A stretch of 64,000 nt of DNA from Nepenthes gracilis (taxonomy: Eukaryota > Streptophyta > Magnoliopsida > Caryophyllales > Nepenthaceae): NCBI GenBank assembly GCA_033239525.1, contig BSYO01000030.1:5369119-5433118 (forward strand), written 5' to 3'. Below are positions 47,395 to 58,600 of this stretch, piece by piece. The notes under the pieces were generated by a model that was given only the letters and a program-made list of their open reading frames with translations, searched no databases and was not told where the DNA came from. Numbering within the stretch: the stretch's first letter is position 1; the number at the start of each line of letters is the position of its first letter. The translations under genes were made by a program, and so were the position numbers.

Positions 47395-48186
47395 CTATTG
47401 ATAGGCTACAATCCGCAGGCAGGTTGCACCTCGAACTTTTGGGAGCAGGTCAAGGCATTCTCTGGGTCTTTGAAAGTTCGTGGTTGGATTGAAACATTTA
47501 ACCCCCAGGCAGGGTAATCCCACCTCAACGGGGACTACGACTTCAACTCCGTAGCAGAGACTGAATGTCGTTTCTCTCGTTGGTTCCCGTGGGGTTGTCC
47601 GATACGACCAGAGTACGGAAGGTAGCTCATCGACCCACGAGCCCCTTGCATCCTCCAGTTTAATCTTTACCCCGGGCAGTAACGTGCGGTTGGTGACCTC
47701 AACCTCCCAATTGGCTTGAGGGTATGCCACGATCGTATGAACCAACTTGATGCGCAGGTTTGTGCAGTACTTTATGAATTATTTGCCGATAAATTGGGTT
47801 CCGTTGTTGGTCATTATGACCTCGGAAATCCCAAAGTGGCAGACAATGTTTTGGCAGAGGAATTCTATTGCATTCTGCTCGATGATTCGAGTCAGAGGGA
47901 CTGCTTCTGCCCACTTGGTGAAGTAGACGATGCCGACGATGAGGAACTTCCTTTGCCGAAAGTTAAAGGTAACGGTCCTAGGATGTCGAGCCCCCACTGC
48001 GCAAATAGCCATGGGGACTGAAGGCTGCGCAGTTTCCCGCATGGGGGGTGCGTCATGAATCCGTGGACTTGACAGCTTTCGTATTTCCTCATGAATTTCA
48101 TGGCGTCTCGCTTCATGGTTGGTCAAAAGAGACATTGTCACATGATCTTGAATGGAAGGTTTTTTCCTCCGATGTGCGAGCTGCAT
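47395..48186 (-). pseudogene. Tat integrase
   Basis: Integrase fragments on the minus strand: zinc-finger linker with KYESCQVHG (about 48080), W-G-L-D-I-L-G-P-L-P with the first catalytic Asp (about 48010), then VIMTNNGTQF (about 47810), where the second catalytic Asp of T-D-N-G is Asn, then HTIVAYPQANWEVEVTNRTL and LWSYRTTPREPT (about 47600). Frameshifts separate the pieces. The enzyme would normally join element DNA to the host chromosome. The D-to-N change alone should abolish that. Confidence 0.85.
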
Positions 48187-48521
48187 ATACTGAGGTGGAT
48201 TTCGCTCAGAGCATACTCAGCCTCTTCGGGTATTAGGCATTTCAGGTAAGGAGTAGAATATCCTCGCCTGTATAACCTCCCGTTAAGGATCGCGTACCAG
48301 CCTACTGTCTTCTTGATCTATTTGGCCTCATCGGCGTTTTCGGGTAGAATTCCATCGGTCAGGTACTTTATGTACGGAGTCATCCAATTGTTAGCCTCGT
48401 CAATCTGTAGCACTTTTTGGTCCAAGGAGTCAACACTGGGCACTATCAGAGTCTCCCGTGGTTCCCTGGCGTACTGCTCTGGGGATCCTACAGCTGCGTC
48501 CCTAGCCAGTTGGTCAGCTTT

Positions 48522-48995
48522 TCAATTATCGGTCCTAGGGACTTGTTTAATCAGGAAGCGATCAAATCCCTGGATCAGGGTGTTTGCCTTTGCCAGGTAT
48601 TTTGTGAGTTGAGGGTTCAACGCTTCGAAGGTTCCTTTGATTTGGTTAACCACGAGCTTCGAGTAGCCACGCACGACCAGCGATTTTGCGGAACACTCCT
48701 TAGCCAGACGAAGGGCCTCGTACTCCGCCACGTTATTGGTAGCAAGGAAGGTCAGCGCGATGGAGTATGCAATCTCTACGCCGTCCGGAGTCTTTAGAAC
48801 GACTCTAGCTCCGCTATCTACCTGAGTAGACGATCCGTCCACATTTAGGGTCCATGTCGGGATGCTAAGATCTCCTGTGCTTCTCGGGTTTCTAGGGTCA
48901 TCGAGAGCCTGGGTTGCCACCTCGACGATGAAGTCCGCTAGGGCCTGACCCTTAAGGGCCGGCCGTGGTCGAAACTCTACGTCGAACTCTCCCAA
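48522..48995 (-). pseudogene. Tat archaeal-type RNase H (second RNase H)
   Basis: An uninterrupted 157-codon stretch: LADFIVEVATQ linker, WTLNVDGSS (first catalytic Asp), ATNNVAEYEALRLAKE (catalytic Glu; four residues of the usual EYEALIAGLRLA are missing), and VRGYSKLVVNQIKG, where the third acidic residue of the usual D-S-x-L-V is Tyr. This extra RNase H is diagnostic of the Tat lineage. In live elements it helps remove RNA during reverse transcription. Confidence 0.88.
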
Positions 48996-48999
48996 CTCT

Positions 49000-49366
49000 A
49001 TTGCCCACTTGACCAGTCGTCCGGAGGTCTCTGGTTTCTGCAGGATCGACTTCAGAGGTTGATATGTTTGAACAATGATTCGGTGGGCTTGGAAGTAGGC
49101 TATAGCTTCCGCGCTGAATAAATGAGCGTCAGCACGATCATTTCAGCGTGCGGATAGCGGGCCTCTACGTCTGTCAGTACCTGGCTTACATAGTACACCG
49201 GCTGCTGTGCTCCCTCATGTTCTCTGACTAGCACGAAGCCGAGGGTAGTGCAGACGTAGCCAAGTAAAGGTATAGATGCTCGCCCGTGTACGGTGAGTTC
49301 AAGAGAAGCGGGTCGATGAGGTGTGCTTTCAGCTCTTTGAAGGCTTCCTCGCATTTCTCGATCCAC
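49000..49366 (-). pseudogene. Tat RNase H (gypsy type)
   Basis: LGFVLVREHEGAQQPVYYVSQVLTDVEARYPHAE is characteristic of the first RNase H of Ty3/gypsy elements. It follows RT after a frameshift and precedes the tether to the second RNase H. Confidence 0.8.
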
Positions 49367-50440
49367 CGGAACCCTAACGATTTCATTCCCCTAAGTGCCC
49401 TGAAGAAGGGCAGGTACTTCTCTGTGAATTTGGTAAGGAATCGTGAGAGGGCCACCAATCGCCCAGTCAGTTTTTGTACTTCCTTCACCATTCGCGGAGG
49501 ATTCATGTCGAGGATGGCCTTAATCTTCTTAGGGTTTTCTTCTATGCCTTGCTGTGATATGATAAAATCTAGGAACTTTCGGAGGTCACCACGAAGGCGC
49601 ATTTGGCCGGGCTGAGTTTCATCCCATGTGACCGCAGGACCTAGAAGTCCTCATCTAGGTCACGGATGTCGTTGCCAACAACCCTACTTTTTATAAGTAT
49701 GTCGTCGATGTACACCTCCACGTTCTTCCTGATCTGAGCTTCAAAGATTTTGTTCACCAGGCGCTGATAGGTTGTCCCGATATTTTTGAATCCAAAGGGC
49801 ATTACCCTGTAGTAGAACGTGGATCTACTAAGTGCATCTGGATCTGGTTGTAACTAGAGAAGGCATCCATGAAGCTTAGGAGGTCATACCCGGACGTGGA
49901 GTCTACCAACTGATCGATCTAGGTGAGAGAGAAGCTATTCTTCGGGCAAGCTTTATTCACGTCGGTGAAGTCCACACACATTCGCCATTTCCCGTTACTC
50001 TTTTTCACCAGCACAACGTTGGATAGTCAGTTTGTGTATTGGACCTCTCGAATGAATTCGACGTCCAGGAGTCTTTTTACCTCCTCTCTTATGGCGACCA
50101 ACTTCTCGACGGAATGGTTCCTACGCTTTTACCGCACGGGCTTGTGGCCTGGATCAATGCCTAGCCTGTGGACCATCACTTTGATCGGTATCTCGGGCAT
50201 GTTGACAAAAACCCAAGTGAACACGTCGGAGTTTATCCGCAAGAAGGTAATCAATCGATCGCGATCAACAGATGGGATAGAGCTGCCTACATATACGCAC
50301 TTCTCTGGCTTGGCAAGATTCAGAGGGATCGCCTCGGTTGCTTCCCCTTACTGGGCTTGCTGTAGCATAGCTTTGTCGAAAAGATCTAGGTCTTCGTCCA
50401 AGGGATCCGGCACCATGGGGGCGACTTGGGATAAGTAGCA
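49228..50440 (-). pseudogene. Tat reverse transcriptase
   Basis: Read from 50440 downwards with frameshifts. The catalytic Y-I-D-D lies at 49712-49701 (VEVYIDDILIKS). The C-terminal part (49602-49228) is well kept: GIEENPKKIKAIL, LTGRLVALSRFLTKF, LPFFRALRG and WIEKCEEAFKELK. The active-site aspartates are intact, unlike those of RNase H 2 and integrase. Confidence 0.87.
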
Positions 50441-50455
50441 TGTTCGTCCCATTGC

Positions 50456-50729
50456 CTAGTCCCCTAACACTTCTCCCACGTCACACGGAGTGGGGAACTT
50501 CATCTTCAGATGAGGGATCAACGTAACGGCCCCGAAGGTTGTGAGGAAAGGTCTGCCGAGTATAACGTTGTAGACGGACGGTAGATCGACGACAAGGAAC
50601 AGTAACTCTAACGTCGCAGTGCGCTGGTAAGTCCCCATCATGACCTTTATCTGAACTATCCCCTACACCGGTACAGGTTCGTTGTCCAGGCAATATAGAG
50701 GACCTTCGGCCGCTCTCATCTGATTTCAC
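50456..50729 (-). pseudogene. Tat protease C-terminal region
   Basis: FLVVDLPSVYNVILGRPFL followed by AVTLIPHLKMKFPT is the conserved segment after the aspartic protease of Tat elements. The D-S/T-G catalytic motif upstream was not found in an open frame. It overlaps a frame-shifted reading at 50729-50481. Confidence 0.7.
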
Positions 50730-51251
50730 TTTAGTCGAACCTTATAAAAGGCACTAAGATATAGCAAATTTTATAAGCTTCCATTATTAATAAAGACTCA
50801 TTTCAATTGGTAGTCAGCCTTACCATTTGAAATAAGGGCAGATACAACAACGGGATTAGTATGGGAAAATGTTACATGAGCCATATCGTTGCTACTAAAG
50901 CTAATGGCATCACTCCTATCCCCTATCTTTGCTCTCTTACTGTTGGAAGCCGGCTCCGGCTACTTCTGCTTGGCGCTTTTGGCCGTCCAGTTGAGATCAT
51001 ATTGATCACGCCAGTGGCTGTACAATTTCTGGGAGGCTCACTGGCCTCACCTTCCCAGGTTATGGGGGCCTGCCCTGATCCTTTCACAAACAGTTCAAGG
51101 TGTCTGTGGTGGATTAGGTCCTCTATCTCCTGCTGCAAAGTTCGCAATTCCCTGTGGAATATTTGAGGCAGCGGTGGTACGGGCAGTACTTCGTCTGGTC
51201 ATTTCCGCTCAGACCCTTCTGCGTCTTTGGCCACTTGAAGAATTTTTAATC

Positions 51252-52584
51252 CTAGATTTGTATCAAGATGTTCGCACGGGTATCGTTAAGGGGGGTCAGG
51301 GATGTTGGTCCGCGATCCCTCCTTGATCCCGGCAGAGGGTGTGGCAGCTTGCAACACTCCGGGAAGCGGCTATCATTGCCGTTCCTCTTCTTTCCGGTGG
51401 CAGGCTTGGGAATTTCTGGGGGCCGGTCTACACTCTCGAGACGCTTCACCTTGTTTGCCTCCTCCGTTGAGATGTAGGTTCGAGTGATGGCTTCAGCATC
51501 TCGGAAGGACTGGAGGCGCTGGTGCGACAGGTGGTTGAAAAAGTCCTCCACTACCAACGTATCAATGAAGGCGTTGAGTTTCAGCTCGTCAGAGAGCTGA
51601 GGGATCCAGTGTGCCTTGGTGATAAAGTGGTTGAGGAATCACTTCAGACCTTCATCCGACCTCTGTCAGAGGCGGACCAAGTGCCACGGCTGTTTCTCCT
51701 CCCTCCGGCTAGAGGTGAACTGGTTCAGGAAGTAGTCCGCGAGTTCGTTGAAGGAGCGGATAGAATTCAGCAAGAGGCCATAAAACCAAAGCAGTGCGTG
51801 CTCCTTGAGGGTGACGGAGAAACACTGACACATCGTGGCCTCACTCGCCCCATGAAGTGACAGGTGGATACGGAAGCAATTAAGATGATCCATCGGGTCC
51901 TTGCTCCCGTAGTACTCTTCCAGCCCAGGCATCTTGAATTTGCGAGGGAGTAGCTAGGTGGTGAAAGGTAACCTTCGCAGGTTAGCGGAGGATCGTACCG
52001 GTCTCTCATTGTGCAGGAGATCCCACAGTACTTTGACCTTCTCCTCCATTGGCGGGTCGGACGCCCCTCTTCGCGCGTTGATGATGTCACGGAGTTCCAT
52101 GTAGTCCTGCTGCGGTGGCTGGATTTGTCGATTGTGGTGGCTTCCCACGCGGAGCGGTCGCGCACTACCGGAGCCTGCGTCGGTTGGCCTCCCTTGGTCA
52201 CGGGAGTTACGAGGATTACGCCGCTCAAGGCTCTCTCCCCGTCCGTCTCAGTTGGGATTGCTCTTGGCCACAGATTGGACCCTGCTACCGGAGGCTGTTA
52301 GACCCCAGCGTCGTCAGCCAATCTGATCTTCTCCTGAGTGCTGCGGCGCGACGCCTTCCTCTCCTGGAGGACGCTTGGGATGCCAGGAGAACAGCGCCTA
52401 CCCATGGGGTTCCCGTCCGGTTGCAGAGAGCATGGATCACCAACCTCATATCGCCCATGTCCGCAGCTAGGTGGTGGACGTTGGGCTCTGGACGGATGTC
52501 CGTGTGGCTACCCACTGAGGGGTCTTCACTGCAAGCGGCAACGTCTCTCACTGGAGCACTAGCTTGTGCCCTGGTGTTCACCAT
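51252..52584 (-). pseudogene. Tat gag
   Basis: ATG at 52584 (MVNTRAQASAP), about 70 bp behind the 5' LTR. The core is at 51932-51666: MPGLEEYYGSKDPMDHLNCF, LSLHGASEA and FNELADYFLNQFTSSRRE, the retrotransposon gag fold that packages element RNA. The C-terminal part (51557-51252) includes DFFNHLSHQRLQSFRDAEAI. At least three frameshifts split it. The plus-strand frame of 220 codons at 52115-52777 is only its shadow. Confidence 0.82.
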
Positions 52585-52634
52585 TTTGTCGTTTAAAAAT
52601 GAGGGTGAGAAGGAGACGCTAGGCTTATTATCTC

Positions 52635-52654
52635 GTTCCCATAAACGGCGGCAA
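52635..52654 (-). promoter_or_regulatory. Primer-binding site next to the 5' LTR
   Basis: TTGCCGCCGTTTATGGGAAC on the minus strand, directly after the LTR, resembles the TTGGCGCCGTYTGTGGGAAC site common in Tat-like plant elements. Confidence 0.6.
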
Positions 52655-53547
52655 TGTTGCGTCCTGGGTTCCCGATTATCGTACGGATTAGGGAGCCTTC
52701 GGAATCCTCGTCATCTAGAGGTGATCACGAGCGGGTCCGGTTTCCGTCTCTATGAACCTGAGCCTTCCACAACATAACTAACAAACGAGAGGTCAAAGGT
52801 CCGGTAGAATTTCTCCCGCCAAGGACGCTCCGACGTTTAAGTCAGCAGATTTCCGCAATAAACAGAAATAAGGCACACGCTTAGAGGTACGCAAAAATGT
52901 GCTTGAATGGATAGGGAGTACGTGAATGCTTATGTAGGAGAGCAATGAGCGGGTGGTGGGAGGTCTTACTCGCTATATGCACTGCAATGGGTGGCCGACT
53001 TCCCGTTGCCTGAGAAAACTAAGGAGTTTGGATCTGGAAGATAGTTGTGGAGCTTAAGGTTGTTGATGCTAGGTCGATTATCCAGGATCCGATTAATTCT
53101 CCCGCCTTCATCGTCGAAGAAGAAGGGTTTTATAGACCCTCTGGCGAGTGGCTTTGGGCGCAAGAACCCTTGTTGTAAGGGCTCGTTGGCTGCTGATTAC
53201 TGTCGGCAATTACCGTTATGTCGATTGTCGTCTAGCAATGGCAAGTAGACTGCTAGGCATTGCCGGCCACGCTTGGTCTCCCACTTGAACTGGGATTGGT
53301 GGGGCGACTGTAGGTGGCCGTCGACCCGGCTGCTGGTTGCGATGACCGTTTCCTCATTGGCTAGCTTCTCCTGCATTTCTGCCGTTCCCTGGCAGCTGCA
53401 TTAATGAGCTGCAGGTGACGTCCATTGGCTGTTGATCGTGGGCTGTCGCATCGGTCCCCCGGCAGCGTTGGGCCTCAACGGCCCATCAGGCAGCCATTTC
53501 GTGGGCTGGGCTTCTAATCTTTTTGGGCCTTTGTCTCGGACCCAACA
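52655..53547 (-). repeat. 5' LTR of the Tat element (893 bp)
   Basis: TGTTGCGTCC at the left and GGACCCAACA at the right. Partner of 41163-42055 with the same length. The flank TATAT at 53548 compares with TAGAT at 41158-41162. Confidence 0.92.
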
Positions 53548-55465
53548 TATATATATAATTTTTTTAAAAAAATCTAATAATCAATAAATAAATAATTGTG
53601 CTATTCAAATTTGCTATCAACTATGAATTATTTGGATTAAATGCCCATTGGGTTTTATTAAAACACAAAGTTAGGAAACTGAAATCCAATGAATTTCATG
53701 TTTTATAGTTTAATCCACCCCTGATTTTTTTAAAATTATCAAATAGATTTTTTATTTAAAAAAAAAAATGAATTGGTGACCTCTAATTAAACCCACTGCT
53801 AACCTAAAAAAAGAAATTAGGAGAAGAAATATCGTCATAATATATAGAAAAGAAACCCTAAAAATTTATAGTAGTCAATCACCTTATTACTATAACTAGT
53901 AACATATTTTCTTACTACATTAAAATAAATACAATTTTTTATTTATAAATTTAATAATCAAAAAAATAAGAATGTGTGCAATTTAAATACTTATAAAATA
54001 CTAATTATTCTATATTAAACGTATTATCGTATGTTTCAAACTTAAATAATCAAAATCCTATGAGTGTTGTATTTTATTATTTATCGCATTTATTTTTATA
54101 TTTATACTAAATAGTTTTTTTAAAATAATGTATTGGTAGACTCTAATTAAATTCAATGCTTACCTAACAAAAAAATTGGGATAACTAAAAAAGGGGAGGA
54201 AGATAACCTCAAAACTAAGAGTAGTCAATCACCTTATTACTACAAATAATGACATATTTTCTTATCAAATTAAAAATATGTTACTTCTGTTTGGCTTATA
54301 AGCTAATAATTAGCAAAATAAAAATATACGCGATTTGAGTCTCTATTACGTACAGATTGATACAGATTATGTGCTAACTATGCTATCATAATGTCTCAAA
54401 ATTACATAATTAAAATTCTATAAGTAATATATTTTAATGTTTGTCTATCACTCATATTTTATGATTTAATATTTTTTTAGAATAATGTATCTGTATTGGT
54501 GGCTCTAAATCAACCTAATGTTTACCCGGAAAACAACCTGGGAGTATAAATATTTTGAGCAAAAAATTAAAAATGAAAATGACCACCTTAAAAATAAGTG
54601 TCATCAATCACCTTATTGTTACAAATAATAATATATTTGCTTACTTTATTAAAAATAATGTAAAAAAAAAGGTCTTATTGCCTGGTTGGAAAGAAAAACC
54701 TCCTGATAACTCTAAATTAGGTCATTAAAATATTATAAATATAACATTTATAGTTTGTTTCATCCTTGATTGTTTATGATATTAAATATTTTTTTAATAA
54801 TGCCTTTTTGGTTCCCAATGCTTACTCATTCCTGCAAAATGGTAAACTATTTCATTCTAAATTAAAAATAGAATTATTTTTGGTTTATAAAGTTAATAAT
54901 TAATAAATAAGAAAGTGTACAAATAAATATGTATCAAGTACAAATTGTATGAATTTACATACTATTGTCACGCTCAAAATTAAGCAATTGAAATCTTATA
55001 AATATTACATTTTGTAGTTTGTCCCACCCCTCATTGTTTGTAGTATAAAATATATATTTAGCTAAAAAATAATTTGAAAGAAGAAATATCGCTCGTTGAA
55101 GAATTAGAAAAAAGATATTATCTTAAAAATAGAAGTAGTCAATCGTGTTATTACTATAAATACTAATATATTTTCTCATTGTGTTAAAAAAAGATAACTT
55201 ATTACTGAATCCGCCCAATCAGTATAATAGGAATCAAATTCATGACCACACTGAGTTATTAAGGAATTTATTATTAGGACTAATAATCATTAGCAAATAA
55301 AAAGTTATATGATTTAAATTTACATCAAATATAGATTAGTATAAATTAAATATCAATTATGTTATCCTTATATCTCAAAGTGATGCAGTTAAAATCCTAT
55401 AAATATCATATGTTGTAGTTTGTCCTACCACTTATAATTTATAATATTAAATGATATTTTTAAAA
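53548..55465. repeat. AT-rich dispersed repeat, right flank of the Tat element
   Basis: Cores 'TCAATCACCTTATTACTA' at 53876, 54228, 54605 and 55139; 'GTTTGTCC-ACC' cores at 55019 and 55423; 'AGAAGAAATATCG' at 53822 and 55081. 54350-55465 aligns throughout with 17170-18480. It has no genes. Confidence 0.65.
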
Positions 55466-56745
55466 TACGATATAAGTTTGTGTTATAAGAGCCAATACAC
55501 TTTGAAGTTTCAAATTCTTAGGTGAACATCCAAAAATAAATCCTATTGAAAGAGAATGGGTATAAATAAATAGCAATAAATTTTGAGTCTACTTAAGAAG
55601 CAAAGGCTACCGTGTCTTTTCTTAAACTTTTCAAAGTCTTCCCTTGAACTTTTTAAAGTTTCCCCTATATTTTTCAAGGTCCCCCCTCCCCCATTTTCTT
55701 CTCTTAAACTAAATGAAGAAATCTTGCTATTGTTCTATAAAGATTTTTCTATCAGGTAGAAAAAAATTTTATCTTATAGATTAATTGAAATTAAAAATTT
55801 ACCTATTTAAATAGAATAAATAAATAAATAATATTTTTCTTTATTATATGATATGATGCCCTGTGCATTAATTAGAAAGAAAGGTGAGAACGAGTTAAAT
55901 TTTTTCAAGTATCTAAAATAAATAGGTTAAATTTAAATTTTGTTAAATATTGAATGCCATAGATCTATGCAATGGTCCCATCTCTTCCTAACAACTCATG
56001 GTCCAAATCAAAAGAGAAGAAGACATTTTATTCAATTATCAGTTAAAATTTATTATTTTTTCTGTGAGAGGTCAGATAAAAAAAATTTTAATAAATTAAT
56101 AATTTGTATAAATAAAGGAGAAAGTTATATATACAACAAGAGACCTAATCAAATTTTGGACGACAACTTTGGCTAGGGACAATCAAATTTCATTATTTTC
56201 TATTGCAACCTAAAATTAATTTTATTTTAAAGTTAATTTGGTAGGATAAATCCAATCAAAAAGATTAATATAATTTTAAAAATAATGGAACAAAATTATC
56301 TCTCATACAATTGAATTAAATAACAATTTTTTTAAAAAAAGATAAAATATTTAAAATATATAATATATTAATAGAAAACTCAACTTGACCAATAGTAATC
56401 CGAAATACAAGAAAGAAGAAGACATTGCCACTTTAAAAGTCCTCATTGCAACCCCACACCAACGCATACCCGTGCTTTTTTTCTTTTTGTGAATTTGAAC
56501 AATGAAAACTACGGAGCAATATATCTGATAATATTCAAGCTGTACTTCATGAAAGTTACATAATAATGTCACATCGTGCCGTCATGTAAAGACAAAAAAC
56601 ATTGAAGAATGGGGAGAAAAAACGCTAATCAAAAGTGTAAGAGAAAAAATCAAACAAAAATTGAGGAAAAAAATCTCCATGTGAAAATTGGGACACAGTT
56701 TGCTAATAATGCACGATTCTTCCTATTAATAATATAACATCTTTA
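55465..56745 (-). repeat. Duplicated WAK-locus 5' flank (copy 3)
   Basis: Aligns on the same strand with 24400-25690 from TTCTTAGGTGAACATCCAAAAA through the C-rich CCCCCCTCCCCCATT patch to GGGACACAGTTTGC. The adjoining kinase exon is absent. It is a relic of an additional WAK-like copy. Frames inside are noise. Confidence 0.75.
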
Positions 56746-56759
56746 AAGAAGGAATTATT

Positions 56760-57366
56760 TGTTGAATAATTGGGATTGCAAGAGAAGGAAGATTTTCACT
56801 TGCCTATTTTGCGACGATTATTGTAGCAATGGTGAGGAATAGTAGCAACAGCGGTGACTTCAAACAATCACGGCAAATGATTGCGACACTCCCCCCGTCA
56901 CAGGTTTGCAACGGCAACTTTGACTGCAGAGTCTCGAAGGACTCTCATCATTTTTGCACACCTCTATTTATAATATATGACAACTATTGACCGATTAGAT
57001 GAAAGAAAACAAAATCATTAGAAAATGTATTCAGATTTGGCAAACAAATGGTGAATTAGTTGAGTGGCAGCGTTGGTTTGAGGAAGAGGAAGATAAAGGG
57101 AGGGTTTAGGAAGGAGAGAGAGAGAGAAGCCCATCAACATTAATATTATATTTATTATTAAAACGTTTATTATTATATTATTATATATTATTAATATGTT
57201 ATTATTATTTTATTTATTATTATTACTTATTTTTAGTTATTGATATTTTTTTTATTATCACTATTAATTATTAATTTTATTATTAACCATTTGATAAATA
57301 ACTTTATTTATAATTGTGTTAAATTAATAACCTAATAAACTTGAGTTAAAATACTGAGACGTTACA
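56760..57366 (-). repeat. Probable solo LTR, 607 bp
   Basis: TGTTGAATAAT ... GACGTTACA in TG...CA form, with a minus-strand TATAAATAGAGG (56961-56972). It separates WAK flanking DNA on the left from a WAK exon fragment on the right. Matching target duplications were not found, so the exact ends are uncertain. 57160-57300 is TAT-microsatellite-like. Confidence 0.45.
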
Positions 57367-57506
57367 TAATACTTACCTTCCCCATGGTTGCCAAGGTAAT
57401 TTATAAAACCAACATTAGTTAGTAGCATTTTTAATGCGTAAAATTAAGCAAAAAGGATGAAAAAATTGAGTAGATCAATCTGAAGGTTGAGTTTTTTAAT
57501 ATATAG
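57367..57506 (+). pseudogene. WAK-like exon 1 end and intron fragment
   Basis: CTTACCTTCCCCATGG and CCAAG|GTAATTTAT are nearly identical to 63086-63116, the end of the WAK-like extracellular exon (YLPHGCQ) and its donor, followed by about 100 bp of matching intron. It is cut on the left by the solo LTR and on the right by a copia element. Confidence 0.7.
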
Positions 57507-57875
57507 TGTTAGAGATATTTATCTAATTGGCATATTCCGTGACCATATGTATCATTGTATCAATGACGGGTTGTGGGTTGTCGGTTTAAAGTCCGTTCTA
57601 TCCATCCTCCAGTCGCTCGATTTGGTCCAAAGCCCCGCTGCTGGTGCTCGAACCCCGCCGAGTCGAAAATCCAGAAGGTTAGCCAGAGCCTGACCCGCTC
57701 GAGCCAAAAAGAAGGTCCCCTAGCGCTCGATACTCGCTTGAGCTAAAAATCCAGAAGGTCCCCGGCTCACCAGGCGCTCGAGCTCGGCTCGAGCCGAAAA
57801 TCCAGTAGGGTGCCCGCTCGCTGCGCGCCTTAGGGCAACAGATTTGGCTCAACTAATATAGGTAATCACAAGGCT

Positions 57876-58142
57876 ATGAACAATTCTTCCATCCCTAAGT
57901 TTGTGCCTACCTGTCATGCATGTGGGAAAGTTGGTCACATTCGTCCACGGTGCTACACCGTGAATCTTTTGCACAACCAAAGACCAGGGCTAAATATGAA
58001 TAAACTTCTTGATCACCTTCAACATTTGGATGCACACGTTAAAAGGTTGAATGCTAAAGTGTATTCAGTGAGACAAGCCTGGGCTAAGAAAAGTGAGCTA
58101 CATTACCCCTTGGCCATTCGTGACAAAAAGGGGGAGACTTGA
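57876..58142 (+). pseudogene. Copia gag zinc-knuckle fragment
   Basis: 88 codons, the fragment after a deletion. CHACGKVGHIRPRC gives the CX2CX4HX4C nucleocapsid knuckle, followed by a helical, basic stretch (LDHLQHLDAHVKRLN) and the stop at 58140. The knuckle binds element RNA in intact relatives. Confidence 0.7.
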
Positions 58143-58600
58143 TTCACTTTGATAGAGGGAGCTTAGGGGAGACCCTGCTTATTTTGGGGGAGTTTTTGTT
58201 ATGTTCACATTATTTCAGGTTATTCTCACTGTTAGGGGGAGTTTTGATTATTTTCGTTAGGGGGAGACTTGCTGCATGTTATATTGTTGTATTATACATC
58301 TCAAGATTGTCTCTCATTTTTATGTACCATGCATACTGTTGTGTTGTTATTCTCTTTTGCTTTGTTGGTACTAACCTTACTTGACCAGGAAACTGAAGTC
58401 ACACAGGCAGTCAACGGAAGTTTTCATCACATCGTCTCAGCAGCTCTCGTATAGCTATTTACATTTTTTTCTGTCTCTTATGTATCACTAGGCGTAGGTT
58501 TTCATGTACACGGGTTTTATCTCAGTGGTGTCTCGAACCCGTGATTCCTTGTATTTCTTTATTTTATGAGTTTTGTCACGGAATTGCCAAAGGGGAAGAT

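Larger units (their letters stand above)
41163..53547 (-). mobile_element. Ty3/gypsy Tat-lineage retrotransposon, full length, with antisense genes
   Basis: A 12,385-bp GC-rich element on the minus strand, with two 893-bp LTRs (TGTTG...CAACA). Order along its own strand: 5' LTR (53547-52655), PBS, gag (52584), protease, RT, RNase H, a second archaeal-type RNase H, integrase (to 47395), then about 5.3 kb of 3' region carrying two plus-strand (antisense) genes, a purine tract, and the 3' LTR (42055-41163). The dual RNase H and extra antisense ORFs are hallmarks of the Tat lineage (Retand-like). The flanks TAGAT and TATAT may be a decayed 5-bp duplication. Frameshifts, stops and lost catalytic residues show it is dead. 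Confidence 0.9.

Noticed and set aside
47716..48021. 101-codon plus-strand frame
   Set aside because: Antisense shadow of the Tat integrase.
51522..51860. 112-codon plus-strand frame
   Set aside because: Shadow of the gag core on the opposite strand.
52115..52777. 220-codon plus-strand frame
   Set aside because: It lies antisense to gag and runs into the 5' LTR. The minus-strand gag reading explains the sequence.
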